The position numbers and the translations under genes were made by a program. From Anaerolineae bacterium (GTDB taxonomy: Bacteria; Chloroflexota; Anaerolineae; Aggregatilineales; Phototrophicaceae): a DNA stretch of 64,000 nucleotides. Location: the NCBI GenBank assembly GCA_022822545.1, contig JAJEBE010000032.1:124001-188000 (forward strand). The letters are read 5' to 3'. The notes beneath the pieces are model-generated. The model had not been told where the DNA came from. It did no database searches and saw nothing but the letters and a program-made list of their open reading frames with translations. The first letter of the stretch is position 1; each line of letters begins with the position of its first letter. This document shows positions 50,594 through 61,400 of the stretch, one piece after another.

Positions 50594-51784
50594 TCACATG
50601 AAAGCTTGGATGCCGGTTTGGGCGCGGCCGAGGATGAGCGCGTGGATATCGCTGGTGCCTTCGTAGGTGTTGACGGCTTCGAGGTTCATCACATGGCGGA
50701 TAACGTGGAATTCGTCAGCGATGCCGTTGCCGCCGTGCATATCGCGGGAGGCGCGGGCGGTATCGAGGGCTACCCGGCAAGAATTGCGCTTGACGAGCGA
50801 GATCATTTCCGGCGTGGCGGCGCCTTGATCGAAGAGGCGGCCGACGCGCAAGGCGCCTTGCAAACCGAGCGTGATATCCGTCATCATGTTGGCCAGCTTG
50901 AATTGGATCAACTGATTGGCCGCGAGCGGACGCCCGAATTGATGCCGGTCGAGCGTGTAGCGGCGGGCGGCGTGCCAGCAGAATTCCGCCGCGCCCAGGG
51001 CGCCCCAGGCGATGCCGTAGCGGGCGCGGTTGAGGCAGCCGAAGGGACCGCGCAAGCCGCGAGCGCCGGGCAGCAGATTCTCATCCGGCACGAAGACATC
51101 GTCCATGACGATCTCACCGGTGCTGCTGGCGCGGAGGCTGAACTTGCCTTCAATCTTGGGCGCAGACAAACCCGACATGCCGCGCTCGAGGATGAAGCCG
51201 CGGATGGCGCCGTCGTTATCGTCAGCGCCGAGGGTTTTCGCCCAGACGATGAATACATCGGCGATTGGCGAATTGGTGATCCACATTTTGCTGCCGCGCA
51301 GTTTCCAGCCGCCGGCGACTTTCTCCGCGCGCGTTTCCATGGCGCCGGGGTCGCTGCCGTGATCCGGCTCGGTCAAGCCGAAGCAGCCGACCCATTCGCC
51401 GCTGAGGAGTTTGGGCAAGTACTTACGCCGCTGGTCGTCGCTGCCGTAGGCATAGATGGGGTACATGACGAGGGAGCTTTGCACGCTCATGGCGCTGCGG
51501 TAGCCGCTATCGACCCGTTCGACTTCGCGGGCGATCAAGCCGTAGCAGACGTAGTTCAAGCCGGCGCCGCCCTGGTCTTCGGGTAGGGTCGCGCCGAGCA
51601 TGCCGAGCTCCGCCATTTCGGTGTAGATGTCGCGGTCGAATGTCTCGTGGCGGTTGGCTTTGAGGATGCGGGGCATGAGTTTGTCCTGGCAGTAATCGCG
51701 GACAGCATCGCGGACCATGCGTTCCTCGTCGGTTAACTGGTCGTTGAGGCGGAAGGGATCGTCCCATTGGAATTGATTAGTCAT
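50594..51784 (-). CDS. Acyl-CoA dehydrogenase, glutaryl-CoA dehydrogenase type
   Basis: A 396-residue FAD enzyme. It has the GCDH-specific C-terminus [25 protein letters not shown], where the Glu of YEGT is the catalytic base. Further blocks are [46 protein letters not shown] and the R of [16 protein letters not shown]. Glutaryl-CoA dehydrogenases oxidise and decarboxylate glutaryl-CoA to crotonyl-CoA in lysine and aromatic degradation. Non-decarboxylating relatives exist, so this is the likely but not certain reaction. The ATG is at 51784. Confidence 0.9.
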   Translation of the reverse strand: MTNQFQWDDPFRLNDQLTDEERMVRDAVRDYCQDKLMPRILKANRHETFDRDIYTEMAELGMLGATLPEDQGGAGLNYVCYGLIAREVERVDSGYRSAMSVQSSLVMYPIYAYGSDDQRRKYLPKLLSGEWVGCFGLTEPDHGSDPGAMETRAEKVAGGWKLRGSKMWITNSPIADVFIVWAKTLGADDNDGAIRGFILERGMSGLSAPKIEGKFSLRASSTGEIVMDDVFVPDENLLPGARGLRGPFGCLNRARYGIAWGALGAAEFCWHAARRYTLDRHQFGRPLAANQLIQFKLANMMTDITLGLQGALRVGRLFDQGAATPEMISLVKRNSCRVALDTARASRDMHGGNGIADEFHVIRHVMNLEAVNTYEGTSDIHALILGRAQTGIQAFM

Positions 51785-51857
51785 GGCATCCTCGTTTAGT
51801 CTAGCTGAAACTCAATTCGCGCTTTGGTGTTTAGCGCAAACGACACAGGGTTTTTAA

Positions 51858-51880
51858 CACAGAGGCACAGAGGCACAGAG
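51858..51880. repeat. Tandem CACAGAGG repeat
   Basis: Two full 8-bp units CACAGAGG and one incomplete unit CACAGAG in a row. This is a simple short tandem repeat. Confidence 0.6.
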
Positions 51881-52024
51881 AATTAAAGGTCGGTGATTTC
51901 TGTTACATTGTTGGATTATATCGACTTATCATATCGTTTCCGCATCGCAATTGGTACGCGGAATCGGCGAGGAATGTGGATGAGCACGGACGGATTGTCG
52001 GTTCTCTGATTAGACGGGCGCGGG

Positions 52025-52030
52025 TATAAT
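52025..52030 (+). promoter_or_regulatory. -10 box for uvrA
   Basis: A perfect TATAAT preceded by GCGGG, 81 bases before the uvrA ATG. The spacing to any -35 is unclear. Confidence 0.4.
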
Positions 52031-52111
52031 TCTTGGCGGATTATCGCCGTCTCATACGCTGCTTCGTCGGAAGGCGGGGCGAACGAATGAGGCGCTTACA
52101 GAAGGGCGCAA

Positions 52112-55009
52112 ATGCAAGACAAGATCATTGTGCGCGGCGCGCGCGAGCATAATCTCAAGAATATTGATGTCGAGATTCCGCGCGATCGTCTGGTGGTGAT
52201 CACCGGGCTTTCGGGCTCGGGCAAGTCATCATTGGCATTTGATACGATCTTCGCCGAAGGGCAGCGGCGCTACGTTGAGAGCTTGAGCAGTTACGCGCGG
52301 CAGTTCCTGGGTTTGATGGAGAAGCCGGATGTCGATCAGATTGAGGGATTGAGTCCGGCGGTCTCGATCGATCAGAAGAGCGTCAGTCACAATCCGCGCT
52401 CGACCGTGGGCACGGTGACCGAGATTTACGATTATCTGCGGCTGCTTTATGCGCGGGTGGGCATCCCGCATTGCCCGGTATGCGGCGTCGAAGTCTCGGC
52501 GCAGAGCGCGCAGCAGATTGTCGATCAAGTGCAGAACATGCCGGCGGGCAGTCGGATTCAAGTACTGGCGCCGGTGATCCACCGCAAGAAGGGCAACCAC
52601 ACGAAGGTACTGGATGATATTGGCAAGCAGGGTTTCGCACGCGTGCGGGTCGATGGCGCGGTGCGGGACCTGGACGAGGAGATCGAGCTTGACCGCTATG
52701 TCATTCACGATATTGAGATTGTGGTGGACCGCTTGATCATTCGGAACTTCGCGCCGGACCAGGAAGAGGATGCGACGGCCTTTGAGACGCGTCTTACCGA
52801 TGCGGTGGAAACAGCGCTGGACCTGGGCGAGGGACGGATCATCATTCAGGATGTGACGGACCGGGACAACTCGGTTGATCACTTGTACAGCGAGGATCTG
52901 GCTTGCCCGAACGGCCATGGCAGCGTGCCCGAGCCGGAGCCGCGTTTATTCAGTTTCAATACGCCGAGCGGCGCTTGCAAGACCTGTCAAGGTCTGGGAT
53001 ACAGCCAGGAGATCGACCCGGATTTGATCGTGCCGGACCCGGACAAGTCGATCGCCGATGGGGCGATCAGCGCGAATGGATTCGGGCTGGACGATAGGAA
53101 GGGCTGGAATTGGAATGTCTTCCAAAGTATGGCGCGCAGTTTTGGCTTCCGGCTGGATCTGCCCTGGAAGAAGTTGAAGAAGAAGCATCAGGAACTGCTG
53201 CTTTACGGCTCGGGGCAAGAGCGCTTTGATGTGACCTATTATCATTCGAGTGGGCAAGAGCGGACCTGGTCGACGCGGCATGAAGGGGTCATCCCGAATT
53301 TGCAGCGGCGCTATGGGCAGACGACCTCGGATTACATACGCGATAAGATACAGAACTATATGCGCGATATACCTTGCCGCGCCTGCAAGGGCCAGCGCTT
53401 GCTGCCGGCCGCGCTCGCGGTGAAGATCGGCGGGCGAACGATTCATGAAATCACAACTTTGCCGATCGACGAACTGAGCGAGTGGGTCGAGTCCCTGCGC
53501 GGAGAGCGGGCGATCCTGACGCGGCGCGAGCAGCAGATCGCGCATCAGATCTTGCGCGAATTGACATCGAGGGTCGGTTTCCTGAGCAATGTCGGGTTGA
53601 ATTATTTATCGCTTTCGCGGAGCGCGGCGACTTTAAGCGGCGGTGAGTCGCAGCGGATCCGGCTGGCGACGCAGGTTGGCAGTCAACTGACGGGCGTGCT
53701 GTACGTATTGGATGAGCCTTCGATCGGTCTGCATCAGCGGGATAACAAGCGCTTGATACGCACATTGACGGGTTTGCGCGATATTGGCAACACGGTGCTG
53801 GTGGTCGAGCATGATGAGGACACGATGCGGTCATCGGATTGGCTGATCGATCTGGGACCGGGCGCGGGCGAAAACGGTGGCGAGGTGGTGGCGGCAGGCA
53901 GGCCCGATCAGGTTGCGCTGCATGAGGAGAGTTGCACGGGCGCTTTTCTGTCGGGACGCTTTGAGATTCCACTGCCGGAGCGGCGGCGCGAAGGGTCGGG
54001 CGAGTACTTGACGATCAAGGGCGCGCGCGCGAATAATCTCAAGAGCATTGATGTGGATTTCCCGCTGTGCAAATTGATTTGCGTGACGGGAGTCAGCGGC
54101 AGCGGCAAGTCGTCGCTGGTGGTGGAGACTTTGTATCGGCGCCTGGCGCAGTTGATTAACCGCAGCCGCGAGCGCGCTGGGCCGCATGACAAGATCATCG
54201 GCGCGGAGAAGATCGACAAGATCATCAATATCGATCAGAGCCCGATTGGTCGAACGCCGCGCAGCAATCCGGGCACCTATACCAAAATGTTTGATGAGAT
54301 TCGCAGTTTGTTTGCGGAGTTGGCGGAGAGCAAGATCCGCGGTTACAAGGCGGGGCGCTTCAGCTTCAACGTGAAGGGCGGGCGCTGCGAGAATTGTGAG
54401 GGACAGGGGCTGATCAAGATCGAGATGCAGTTCTTGCCCGATGTTTATGTGCAGTGTGAAGTCTGCCGCGGCTCCCGTTACAACCGCGAGACCTTGCAGG
54501 TGAAATACAAGGGCAAATCGATATCAGACGTGCTGAACATGACAGTCAGCGAGGGCTTGGCTTTCTTCGATAATCTGCCGCGGATTCGGCGCAAGCTGGC
54601 CACGCTGGACGCGGTGGGCTTGGGCTATATCCGCATAGGGCAGCCGGCAACCACCTTAAGCGGTGGCGAGGCGCAGCGTATCAAGCTGAGCCGGGAGCTA
54701 TCGAAACGGGCGACCGGTCAGACGCTGTACATCCTTGATGAGCCGTCCACCGGATTGCACGCCTATGATGTAGAGAAACTGATCAATGTCTTGCAGAAGC
54801 TGGCGGACACCGGCAACACGATAGTCGTCATTGAGCACAACCTCGATATCATCAAGGTGGCGGATCATATCATCGACTTGGGACCGGAAGGCGGTGGGGG
54901 CGGCGGCGAGATCATCGCGCAAGGGACGCCGGAAGAAGTGGCGGATAATGCCATGAGCTACACGGGCCAATATTTGGCGCCGTATCTGAAATTGCCCGAG
55001 CTGGCTTAG
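52112..55009 (+). CDS. uvrA: Excinuclease ABC subunit UvrA
   Basis: The damage-recognition ATPase of nucleotide excision repair. The 965-residue protein starts [56 protein letters not shown]. The two ABC domains have Walker [10 protein letters not shown] and GVSGSGKSS, signature loops [12 protein letters not shown] and [12 protein letters not shown], and Walker [13 protein letters not shown] and [12 protein letters not shown]. Zinc modules are seen in [11 protein letters not shown], in CPNGHG with CKTCQGLG, and in CENCEGQG with CEVCRGSRY. The overall length is normal. It is followed by the glycosyltransferase gene 25 bases downstream. Confidence 0.98.
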   Translation: MQDKIIVRGAREHNLKNIDVEIPRDRLVVITGLSGSGKSSLAFDTIFAEGQRRYVESLSSYARQFLGLMEKPDVDQIEGLSPAVSIDQKSVSHNPRSTVGTVTEIYDYLRLLYARVGIPHCPVCGVEVSAQSAQQIVDQVQNMPAGSRIQVLAPVIHRKKGNHTKVLDDIGKQGFARVRVDGAVRDLDEEIELDRYVIHDIEIVVDRLIIRNFAPDQEEDATAFETRLTDAVETALDLGEGRIIIQDVTDRDNSVDHLYSEDLACPNGHGSVPEPEPRLFSFNTPSGACKTCQGLGYSQEIDPDLIVPDPDKSIADGAISANGFGLDDRKGWNWNVFQSMARSFGFRLDLPWKKLKKKHQELLLYGSGQERFDVTYYHSSGQERTWSTRHEGVIPNLQRRYGQTTSDYIRDKIQNYMRDIPCRACKGQRLLPAALAVKIGGRTIHEITTLPIDELSEWVESLRGERAILTRREQQIAHQILRELTSRVGFLSNVGLNYLSLSRSAATLSGGESQRIRLATQVGSQLTGVLYVLDEPSIGLHQRDNKRLIRTLTGLRDIGNTVLVVEHDEDTMRSSDWLIDLGPGAGENGGEVVAAGRPDQVALHEESCTGAFLSGRFEIPLPERRREGSGEYLTIKGARANNLKSIDVDFPLCKLICVTGVSGSGKSSLVVETLYRRLAQLINRSRERAGPHDKIIGAEKIDKIINIDQSPIGRTPRSNPGTYTKMFDEIRSLFAELAESKIRGYKAGRFSFNVKGGRCENCEGQGLIKIEMQFLPDVYVQCEVCRGSRYNRETLQVKYKGKSISDVLNMTVSEGLAFFDNLPRIRRKLATLDAVGLGYIRIGQPATTLSGGEAQRIKLSRELSKRATGQTLYILDEPSTGLHAYDVEKLINVLQKLADTGNTIVVIEHNLDIIKVADHIIDLGPEGGGGGGEIIAQGTPEEVADNAMSYTGQYLAPYLKLPELA

Positions 55010-55034
55010 GCATCACCCGTCTGGACGTCACGCT

Positions 55035-56273
55035 ATGGCCAGGTTTTGGTTTGTATCCGCGCCGCTGTACAGCCACACGGATTGGGGTGGTTTCCTCAAG
55101 ACGGCGGAGACGCTGCGCGCGTGTGGTCACGATGTGCTGTGGTTGAGCGAGTCGCCGCTTGGGCGGGCGATCACGCAGCAGGGACTGGCCTTCCGCGCCA
55201 TCCGCGAGACTGGCTGGCTCTGGCCGCCGCCACCGCCACCGGACCTGAGCGGCATCCCTCCGCAAGAAGCCGTGGCGCTCCGCTACAAGAGAGCGCTGGA
55301 TACCTGGTTGAGTGAAGATCTGGTGGCTGAGGCGGTCGAAGCCTTCCTGGATCTGGAGGATGAAATCGGCGCGCCGGACGCCATCGTGTCCGATCCCTTT
55401 CTGAGCGCCTCAGCCATCGCGGCCGAGATTTTCGATTTGCCGCTCATCATTTGTGGCTGGCCGGCGCAAGCGACGCTGGATGCTGGCAATCTGTTTCCTG
55501 TCCAGCGCGATTTGAGCAGCGACAGTCAACGGCGGATACAGAGGCTTTGCGATCGCTTTGAAATTGATGGGCGGAATTTCTCACGCGGCTCGACGCCATC
55601 CATCGTCAGCGAAGAGTTGCACATCACCTACTTTACACCGGGCTGGTATGGGGCGGAGTTGGCGAGCATCTTGCCGCAGACGCAGTTCGTGGGTGGCGCG
55701 CCAACGCCTCCGACCGATCCGCCGCCGCAATGGTTGACCGATATTCCGCCGGACAAAGGGCTGGGTTTGGTCACGCTGGGTACGATATTCACCGGCGACC
55801 TGGGCTTTTACAGCTGGGCGGCGCAGGCTGTCGCGAGTGCCGGTCTGGTGCCGGTGGTGACCTTGGGCTGGAATCCAATTTCGGCGGAGAAGAAAGCGGA
55901 ATTGAAGCGGGCGCTGCCAGCGGGTACGCGCTTACTGAACTGGGCGCCTTACGATTGGGTTTTGCCGCGCTGCCGCGTCATCATCCACCATGGTGGCATG
56001 GGCACGACGCATAGCGCTGTTGTTGCCGGTTTAAGGCAGATTGTGGTGCCGCACGCGGCCGATCAGCGGATACAGGGGCGGCGCGTGGCCGAGGCGAAGG
56101 TGGGCTTGCATCTGACGGCGCATGATGTGCGGCAGGGTCAACTGCGCGAGGGGGTGCAGGCGCTGCTGGAGGCGGATTGGGTGGAGGAGAAGGCGCGTGG
56201 GTTGGCGCGTGCAATGGCTGGTCTAGGTGGGGTTGCGCGGGCGGCGGAGTTAGTTGAGGGGGTTGTGGGTTAG
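55035..56273 (+). CDS. UGT/MGT-type (GT1) glycosyltransferase
   Basis: A 412-residue GT-B glycosyltransferase. The N-terminal half starts ARFWFVSAPLYSHTDWGGFLKTAETLRACGHDVLWLSE, the acceptor-binding part. The C-terminal half has LGLVTLGTIF and the nucleotide-sugar motif VIIHHGGMGTTHSAVVAGLRQIVVPHAADQ, typical of UGT and MGT enzymes acting on lipids or natural products. The stop overlaps the stop of the RloB gene on the other strand by 4 bases. It probably shares the uvrA transcript, but function is unrelated. Donor and acceptor are unknown. Confidence 0.85.
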   Translation: MARFWFVSAPLYSHTDWGGFLKTAETLRACGHDVLWLSESPLGRAITQQGLAFRAIRETGWLWPPPPPPDLSGIPPQEAVALRYKRALDTWLSEDLVAEAVEAFLDLEDEIGAPDAIVSDPFLSASAIAAEIFDLPLIICGWPAQATLDAGNLFPVQRDLSSDSQRRIQRLCDRFEIDGRNFSRGSTPSIVSEELHITYFTPGWYGAELASILPQTQFVGGAPTPPTDPPPQWLTDIPPDKGLGLVTLGTIFTGDLGFYSWAAQAVASAGLVPVVTLGWNPISAEKKAELKRALPAGTRLLNWAPYDWVLPRCRVIIHHGGMGTTHSAVVAGLRQIVVPHAADQRIQGRRVAEAKVGLHLTAHDVRQGQLREGVQALLEADWVEEKARGLARAMAGLGGVARAAELVEGVVG

Positions 56274-56923
56274 GAGTCGATGATAGACTGAGCGAGTTTG
56301 TAGACACGGGAGCCGATTTGGTTGAGCCATCGGTCATTAGGACTTATATCAGATTTCACCGCATTCTGTATTGCTGTATTTATATGTGGCAAGTAGTCGT
56401 CAGTGTTGAGATTACTCTTGTTGTATGATCCGCAAATCCTCGCAAGCTCCAAGTCGAGCTTGCCTTTGCGACTGCGCATTCTTGCTTTACGGTTGTCCTG
56501 TATTTCCCTGAGTTCCGTGTCCGTGTAACATTCTAAGGATCTATGATGCAGTAGAAGCCAAAGTTCGAAGCATGGATTGCTGTCTGCCAGCAGGAAGCCT
56601 TTCTGATTCGCTTCTTGCGCAACGCGAGTCCAAATGTGCGGCTTCCACTTGTCTCTGTCAATGACCAGCCACAGTTCGTCTGTTTCTAGAAGATTGTGCT
56701 CGTTGTTGAATTCCGAAAGCTGGGCAATTACGTAATCTGGCGATGACTCTGGTGAAGGAATGATTTCGAAATGTACTGCCGGATGACGAATCCTATCGTC
56801 AGCCGCTAAGTCGCCAAAATAGCTCGGCTCGGTATTTGTACCTTCCGTAACTAACACATAGATTTTCTTTATTCCCCTTCGGCCGGCCAGTCGTTCTCTA
56901 TCGGTGAACTGTCGTTTCTTCAT
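56270..56923 (-). CDS. RloB-family protein (AbiLii-like)
   Basis: A 217-residue protein. It shows the RloB pattern: IKKIYVLVTEGTNTEPSYFGDL with E27 and E32, LWLVIDRDKW with D89 and D91, and NPCFELWLLLHHRSLECYT. This is a TOPRIM-like nuclease fold with conserved acidic residues. The gene overlaps the upstream AAA ATPase by 4 bases (ATGA), so it is coupled. The RloA/RloB pair resembles the AbiL abortive-infection system and the broader OLD/PARIS-like ATPase-nuclease systems. A defence role is inferred. The region is visibly AT-richer than its flanks. The start is ATG 56923. Confidence 0.85.
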   Translation of the reverse strand: MKKRQFTDRERLAGRRGIKKIYVLVTEGTNTEPSYFGDLAADDRIRHPAVHFEIIPSPESSPDYVIAQLSEFNNEHNLLETDELWLVIDRDKWKPHIWTRVAQEANQKGFLLADSNPCFELWLLLHHRSLECYTDTELREIQDNRKARMRSRKGKLDLELARICGSYNKSNLNTDDYLPHINTAIQNAVKSDISPNDRWLNQIGSRVYKLAQSIIDS

Positions 56924-58293
56924 GCTTCGACAAGCCAGTCCAGATTATTTAGACTAGGAATTATGGGGATAGCGCCGAATCGACCCTGGAGATAGCCTTT
57001 TGCGATATCCTTGCCGTATGATGGAGTGAATTCTTCCAACGAATACACGGTTGAAACGCCTGATACATCTTTTTCCACGAACCATATTTCATCTCGACGC
57101 AATAGCTTGAGATCAAGTATCGTGGACTCGTGAGTAGTAACAACTAGCTGGCTTTGGCGAGTTCCGCTGTTTTCAAGAAACAGTTGAAGCAATTTGTAAC
57201 TTAGAATGGCATGTAATCGGCGGTCAAGTTCGTCAATGACGTACACACGAGGTTTATCTGTGTTCAAGAGATCCAGCCAAGCAGGAACTAAATCAAACAT
57301 CCGCCTTGTACCGTCAGATTCGTCATAAAGTTCTAGCCACTCATGCTGGTCGTATTGCTGTACCTTATGACCGGTCTGGAATCTAAGCGATTTTATTTCG
57401 TTTTCGCTACCAATGTAAATCGGGATAACCTCGTCTTTTTTTCGAACAAATCCGTAGCGGTCTGGTTCTTCATCTGACTCCAGCACATCGTCTTTGATCT
57501 CGTCGCGAACCTCTGCGGAAATACGCGTTTCATCGTCAATATCAATCTCCTTTATGGAGATGTCGTCGATACCAAAGTCCAGTAGCCGAATAGTATTGCG
57601 GAAGTCAGTATTGAATTCCTCGTCGTGTTTGAATGGGATCTCAAGTCCCTTCAGAGTTGTATCTGGAAAGAATGTTACCAGTACATGATCGAACCAGTCA
57701 TAGACGCTACGTAAGGGCGAAAGGACTTCACGCAATTTAGTTGCTTGAGTAAGTAGCAGACGGTTTGGCGACGTCTCGGCTACTGCCTCATCCAAGAATT
57801 CTGATCTGACTTCGCCAACAGCGAGTTCGCCATCGAAATCGACGGCTACTTGATCGTTGACGTCCGTCACACGCTCAAAAATTGGCCTCTCGGTTCCCGC
57901 AGATATTTCGTATAACCACTCGGAACAAACTCGGGATGAGTCGAATTCGAAACCATAAATGTAAGACCCGGACTCGCATCTAACTTCAAATTGAAATTCG
58001 GAGGGATTACTTTTGCTCTTCCTGTCGAACCTGAATCGAAAGTCTGCGTCTCCTCGCTCAGGCTTATACGATCCGAGAATGAAGTCTTGGGCGAAACTCA
58101 TTGCCTTTATCAGATTTGACTTCCCGGAGGCGTTGGCACCATAAATCACGCATGTCTTTAGAAGTCGCAGTTGATCATCGCCGTCACTCGCAACGATATG
58201 TTCTTGGTGTTCATTTCCTTGACCAGCAACCATTGAAATTTCAACTCTATCGCGGAAGGAGAAACAGTTTGTCACAGAGAATCGGATTAACAT
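56920..58293 (-). CDS. RloA-like AAA ATPase (AbiLi-like)
   Basis: A 457-residue ATPase of the AAA15/AAA21 (OLD-like) group. Walker A is GANASGKS at 52-59, and the start LIRFSVTNCFSFRDRVEISMV is typical. Later come RVYVIDELDRRLHAILSYKLL (Walker B with signature) and LVVTTHEST (the H-loop). I start at ATG 58293, with GGAGG 9 bases upstream; the longer frame to 58344 adds 17 residues with no features. It is first in the two-gene operon and should act as the sensor/motor for the RloB effector. AT-rich composition suggests transfer. Confidence 0.87.
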   Translation of the reverse strand: MLIRFSVTNCFSFRDRVEISMVAGQGNEHQEHIVASDGDDQLRLLKTCVIYGANASGKSNLIKAMSFAQDFILGSYKPERGDADFRFRFDRKSKSNPSEFQFEVRCESGSYIYGFEFDSSRVCSEWLYEISAGTERPIFERVTDVNDQVAVDFDGELAVGEVRSEFLDEAVAETSPNRLLLTQATKLREVLSPLRSVYDWFDHVLVTFFPDTTLKGLEIPFKHDEEFNTDFRNTIRLLDFGIDDISIKEIDIDDETRISAEVRDEIKDDVLESDEEPDRYGFVRKKDEVIPIYIGSENEIKSLRFQTGHKVQQYDQHEWLELYDESDGTRRMFDLVPAWLDLLNTDKPRVYVIDELDRRLHAILSYKLLQLFLENSGTRQSQLVVTTHESTILDLKLLRRDEIWFVEKDVSGVSTVYSLEEFTPSYGKDIAKGYLQGRFGAIPIIPSLNNLDWLVEA

Positions 58294-58375
58294 AACTAGA
58301 AGCCTCCGAACAACGGTTGCTGTAGAGCAACATGTATTCAGCATTTTCGTTCAAGATCATGACAATGGCAATAGA

Positions 58376-58405
58376 TTGTTTGCTGATGTAAGTTCGCGCT
58401 ACAAT
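58376..58405 (+). promoter_or_regulatory. Promoter for the BNR-repeat gene
   Basis: TTGTTT (58376-58381) and TACAAT (58400-58405) with an 18-base spacer, about 43 bases before the gene start at 58448. It faces away from the RloA operon. Confidence 0.45.
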
Positions 58406-58447
58406 ACCCGCCATCTCGCATCCACCAACTCAGAAAGCGCAAACACA

Positions 58448-61400
58448 ATGAACCTTCCCCTCGACAACATCGGACGCTGGCGCTGCATCGGACCCTTCCG
58501 CGGCGGCCGGGTCGTCACCGTCGCCGGCCACCCCACCGAACTCGGCACCTTCTACTTCGGCGCTTGCGCGGGCGGCGTCTGGAAAACCGAAGATGCCGGG
58601 CAGTATTGGCAGTGCATCTCGGATGGATTCTTCAACACGGCCTCTGTGGGCGCGCTGGCGGTATCGGAAGCCGATCCCAATGTCATATACGCCGGGACGG
58701 GCGAGGCGACCATCCGCATTGATGTCTCGCATGGCGATGGCGTCTACAAGTCGACCGATGGCGGGCGCAGTTGGCGGCATATCGGCTTGGACGACACGCG
58801 GCATATCGGCAAGATCCGGGTGCATCCGACTGATCCGGATACGGTGTTTGTCGCGGCGCTGGGGCATGCTTTCGGGCGGAATCAGCAGCGGGGCGTGTTT
58901 CGCTCGCGAGACGGCGGCGAGAATTGGGAGCAAGTGCTATTCGTCAGCGACAAAGCCGGGGCGGTGGACCTCAGCATTGACGTCAACAATCCGCGCATCA
59001 TTTACGCGGGGATTTGGGAGTGCTACCGCAATTTTCACATGATGAGCAGCGGCGGCGAGGACAGCGGCATCTGGCGTTCGCTGGATGGCGGGGATAGCTG
59101 GGAGAATATCTCGACGAATGCGGGACTGCCTGCGGGCGTTTTGGGCAAGGTAGGCATCGCGGCGTCGCCAGCGCAATCCGGGCGTGTCTATGCGCTGTTG
59201 GAGCACGAAGACGGCGGCATGTACCGCTCTGATGATTATGGCGATAGCTGGAACTTTGTGGCGCGCAACAACGACATCATCTCGCGCGCCTGGTATTACA
59301 TGCATGTGACGCCAGATCCGCAGGACGCGGACACGGTTTACGTCAACAACTTGCGCTTCTGGAAATCGATAGACGGCGGGCGCACCTATCAAATGATTGG
59401 CACGCCGCACGGCGACAATCATGACCTGTGGATCGACCCGAAGAATCCCAAGCGGATGGTGCAGGGCAATGACGGCGGCGCGTGCGTGTCGTTGAACGGC
59501 GGCGCCTCGTGGTCGACGATATTCAATCAGCCGACGGCGCAGTTCTATCATGTGGCGGCGGATAATCGCGATCCCTATTTTGTCTATGGCACGCAGCAGG
59601 ACAACAGCAGCGTGGCCGTGCCGAGCCGCAACGAGAAGTCATCGCTGATGTGGATGGATGGCTTCATCGCCGGCTCGGGCGAGAGCGGCTATATCGCCGT
59701 GAAACCGGATGACGACAATATCATTTTCGTCGGCGCCATCGGCAGTTCGCCCGGCGGCGGGAACTGCTTGCAGCGTTACGATCACGGCAGCAAGCAACTG
59801 CGCCTGGTGACGACCTGGCCCGAGGTGACATCGGGCGAGGCGGCGCTTGACTCGAAATACCGTTTCGCCTGGACCTATCCAATTCTATTTTCGCCGCACG
59901 ATCCGAATACGCTCTACATCGGCGGGAACATGGTATTCAAGTCGACCAATGAGGGCCATAGCTGGGAACCGATAAGCCCGGATTTAACGCGGGCTGATCC
60001 GGCGACGCTGGGGATATCGGGCGGTCCGATTAATCGCGAAGGGGCGAGCGCGGAAGTTTATGCCACAGTGTTCTCGCTGGCGGAATCGCCGCAAGTTCCG
60101 GGCGTGATTTGGGCCGGGTCGGATGATGGCCTGGTGCATATCACCAAGGACAACGGCGAGACCTGGGTCGATATCACGCCAAGCGATCTGCCCGAGTGGT
60201 CGATGGTGAGTATGCTGGAGCTTTCGCCGCAGGATCCTGCCGCCTGCTATCTAGCGGCGATTCGATACAAGTATGATGATTATTCGCCTTACTTGTACAA
60301 GACCAAGGACTATGGGCAGAGTTGGACGCGGATCAACGAGGGCATAGCGCCGGAGGACTTTACGCGGGTGATTCGCTGCGATCCGGAGCGACCGGGCTTG
60401 CTTTACGCCGGCACGGAGACAGGCGTCTATATCTCCTTCGACGATGGCGAGAGTTGGCGGCGCTTTCAACTGAACCTGCCGGTGGCGCCGATTCATGATT
60501 TGCTGGTGAAAGGGAGCGACCTAATCGCGGCGACGCATGGGCGTTCGTTCTGGATACTGGATGATTTGACGCGACTGCGGCAGTTGGGCGAAGACGGGCA
60601 GGATCGCGAAACACTGCTGCTCAAGCCGCGCGCTACCCAGCGCATTCTGGAGAGCATTGATGGACGGCGTCTGGTTGATCAGCCGGGCAAGACCTATATG
60701 AGCTCGACCGGTGTGATGGCGGCGTATACGCACGAGGTCACGGCGGAGAACGTGGTGGAACGGCAATTCCTGGATTCGGGGGAGAATCTGCCGCGCGGCG
60801 TCTTGCTGACCTATTACCTGCCTGAGGAGCCGGCAGATGCGATCAAGCTGCGAATCAGCGACGCGCAGGGCAATCTGCTGATCGAGTTCAGTAGCATGGA
60901 TGAGGGGGAGCGGCAGAAGCAGAAGGGGAAGCCGGACAAGTCGATCGTCTATCTGACGGCGACGGCCGGTTGGAACCGCTTTGTCTGGGATATGCGTTTG
61001 CCGATGTCGCCGGCTTTGGACGGGAAGGATCCGCAGTTTGAACGCATGGCGGGACCGACGGTTGCGCCGGGCACGTATCAGTTGACGCTGGCGGTTGGCG
61101 GCGAGATGCAGACGCAGGTATTTGAGTTGGTCAAGGATGCGACATCAAGCGCGTCAGCGGAGGACCTTGATGCGCAGTTTGATCTGCTGATGCGGATTTA
61201 TCATTGTTACGCGGAGGCGACCGAGACGATCAATACGATGCGCCGGTATCGGGCGCAGTTGGGGAGTCTGGAAGAACGGCTGACCGCAGATGCCTTGAGC
61301 TCGGAATTGGCGACGCAAGCGGCGGCGCTCAAGGAGCAGGTCCTACAGATTGAAACGAGCATATTCATACCCGATCTGCCCGAGGGTTGGCCCGGCCGCG

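Larger units (their letters stand above)
51785..52111. other. Intergenic region between GCDH-like gene and uvrA
   Basis: 327 bases between divergent genes. It contains a tandem CACAGAGG repeat at 51858-51880 and a TATAAT at 52025-52030. No gene is seen. A possible SOS box was looked for and not found. Confidence 0.65.

Noticed and set aside
51858-51880. Tandem repeat as a CRISPR array
   Set aside because: Units are 8 bases with no spacers and no cas genes nearby.
52031-52111. LexA/SOS box upstream of uvrA
   Set aside because: No CTGT-N8-ACAG or GAAC-N4-GTTC palindrome was visible between the -10 and the start.
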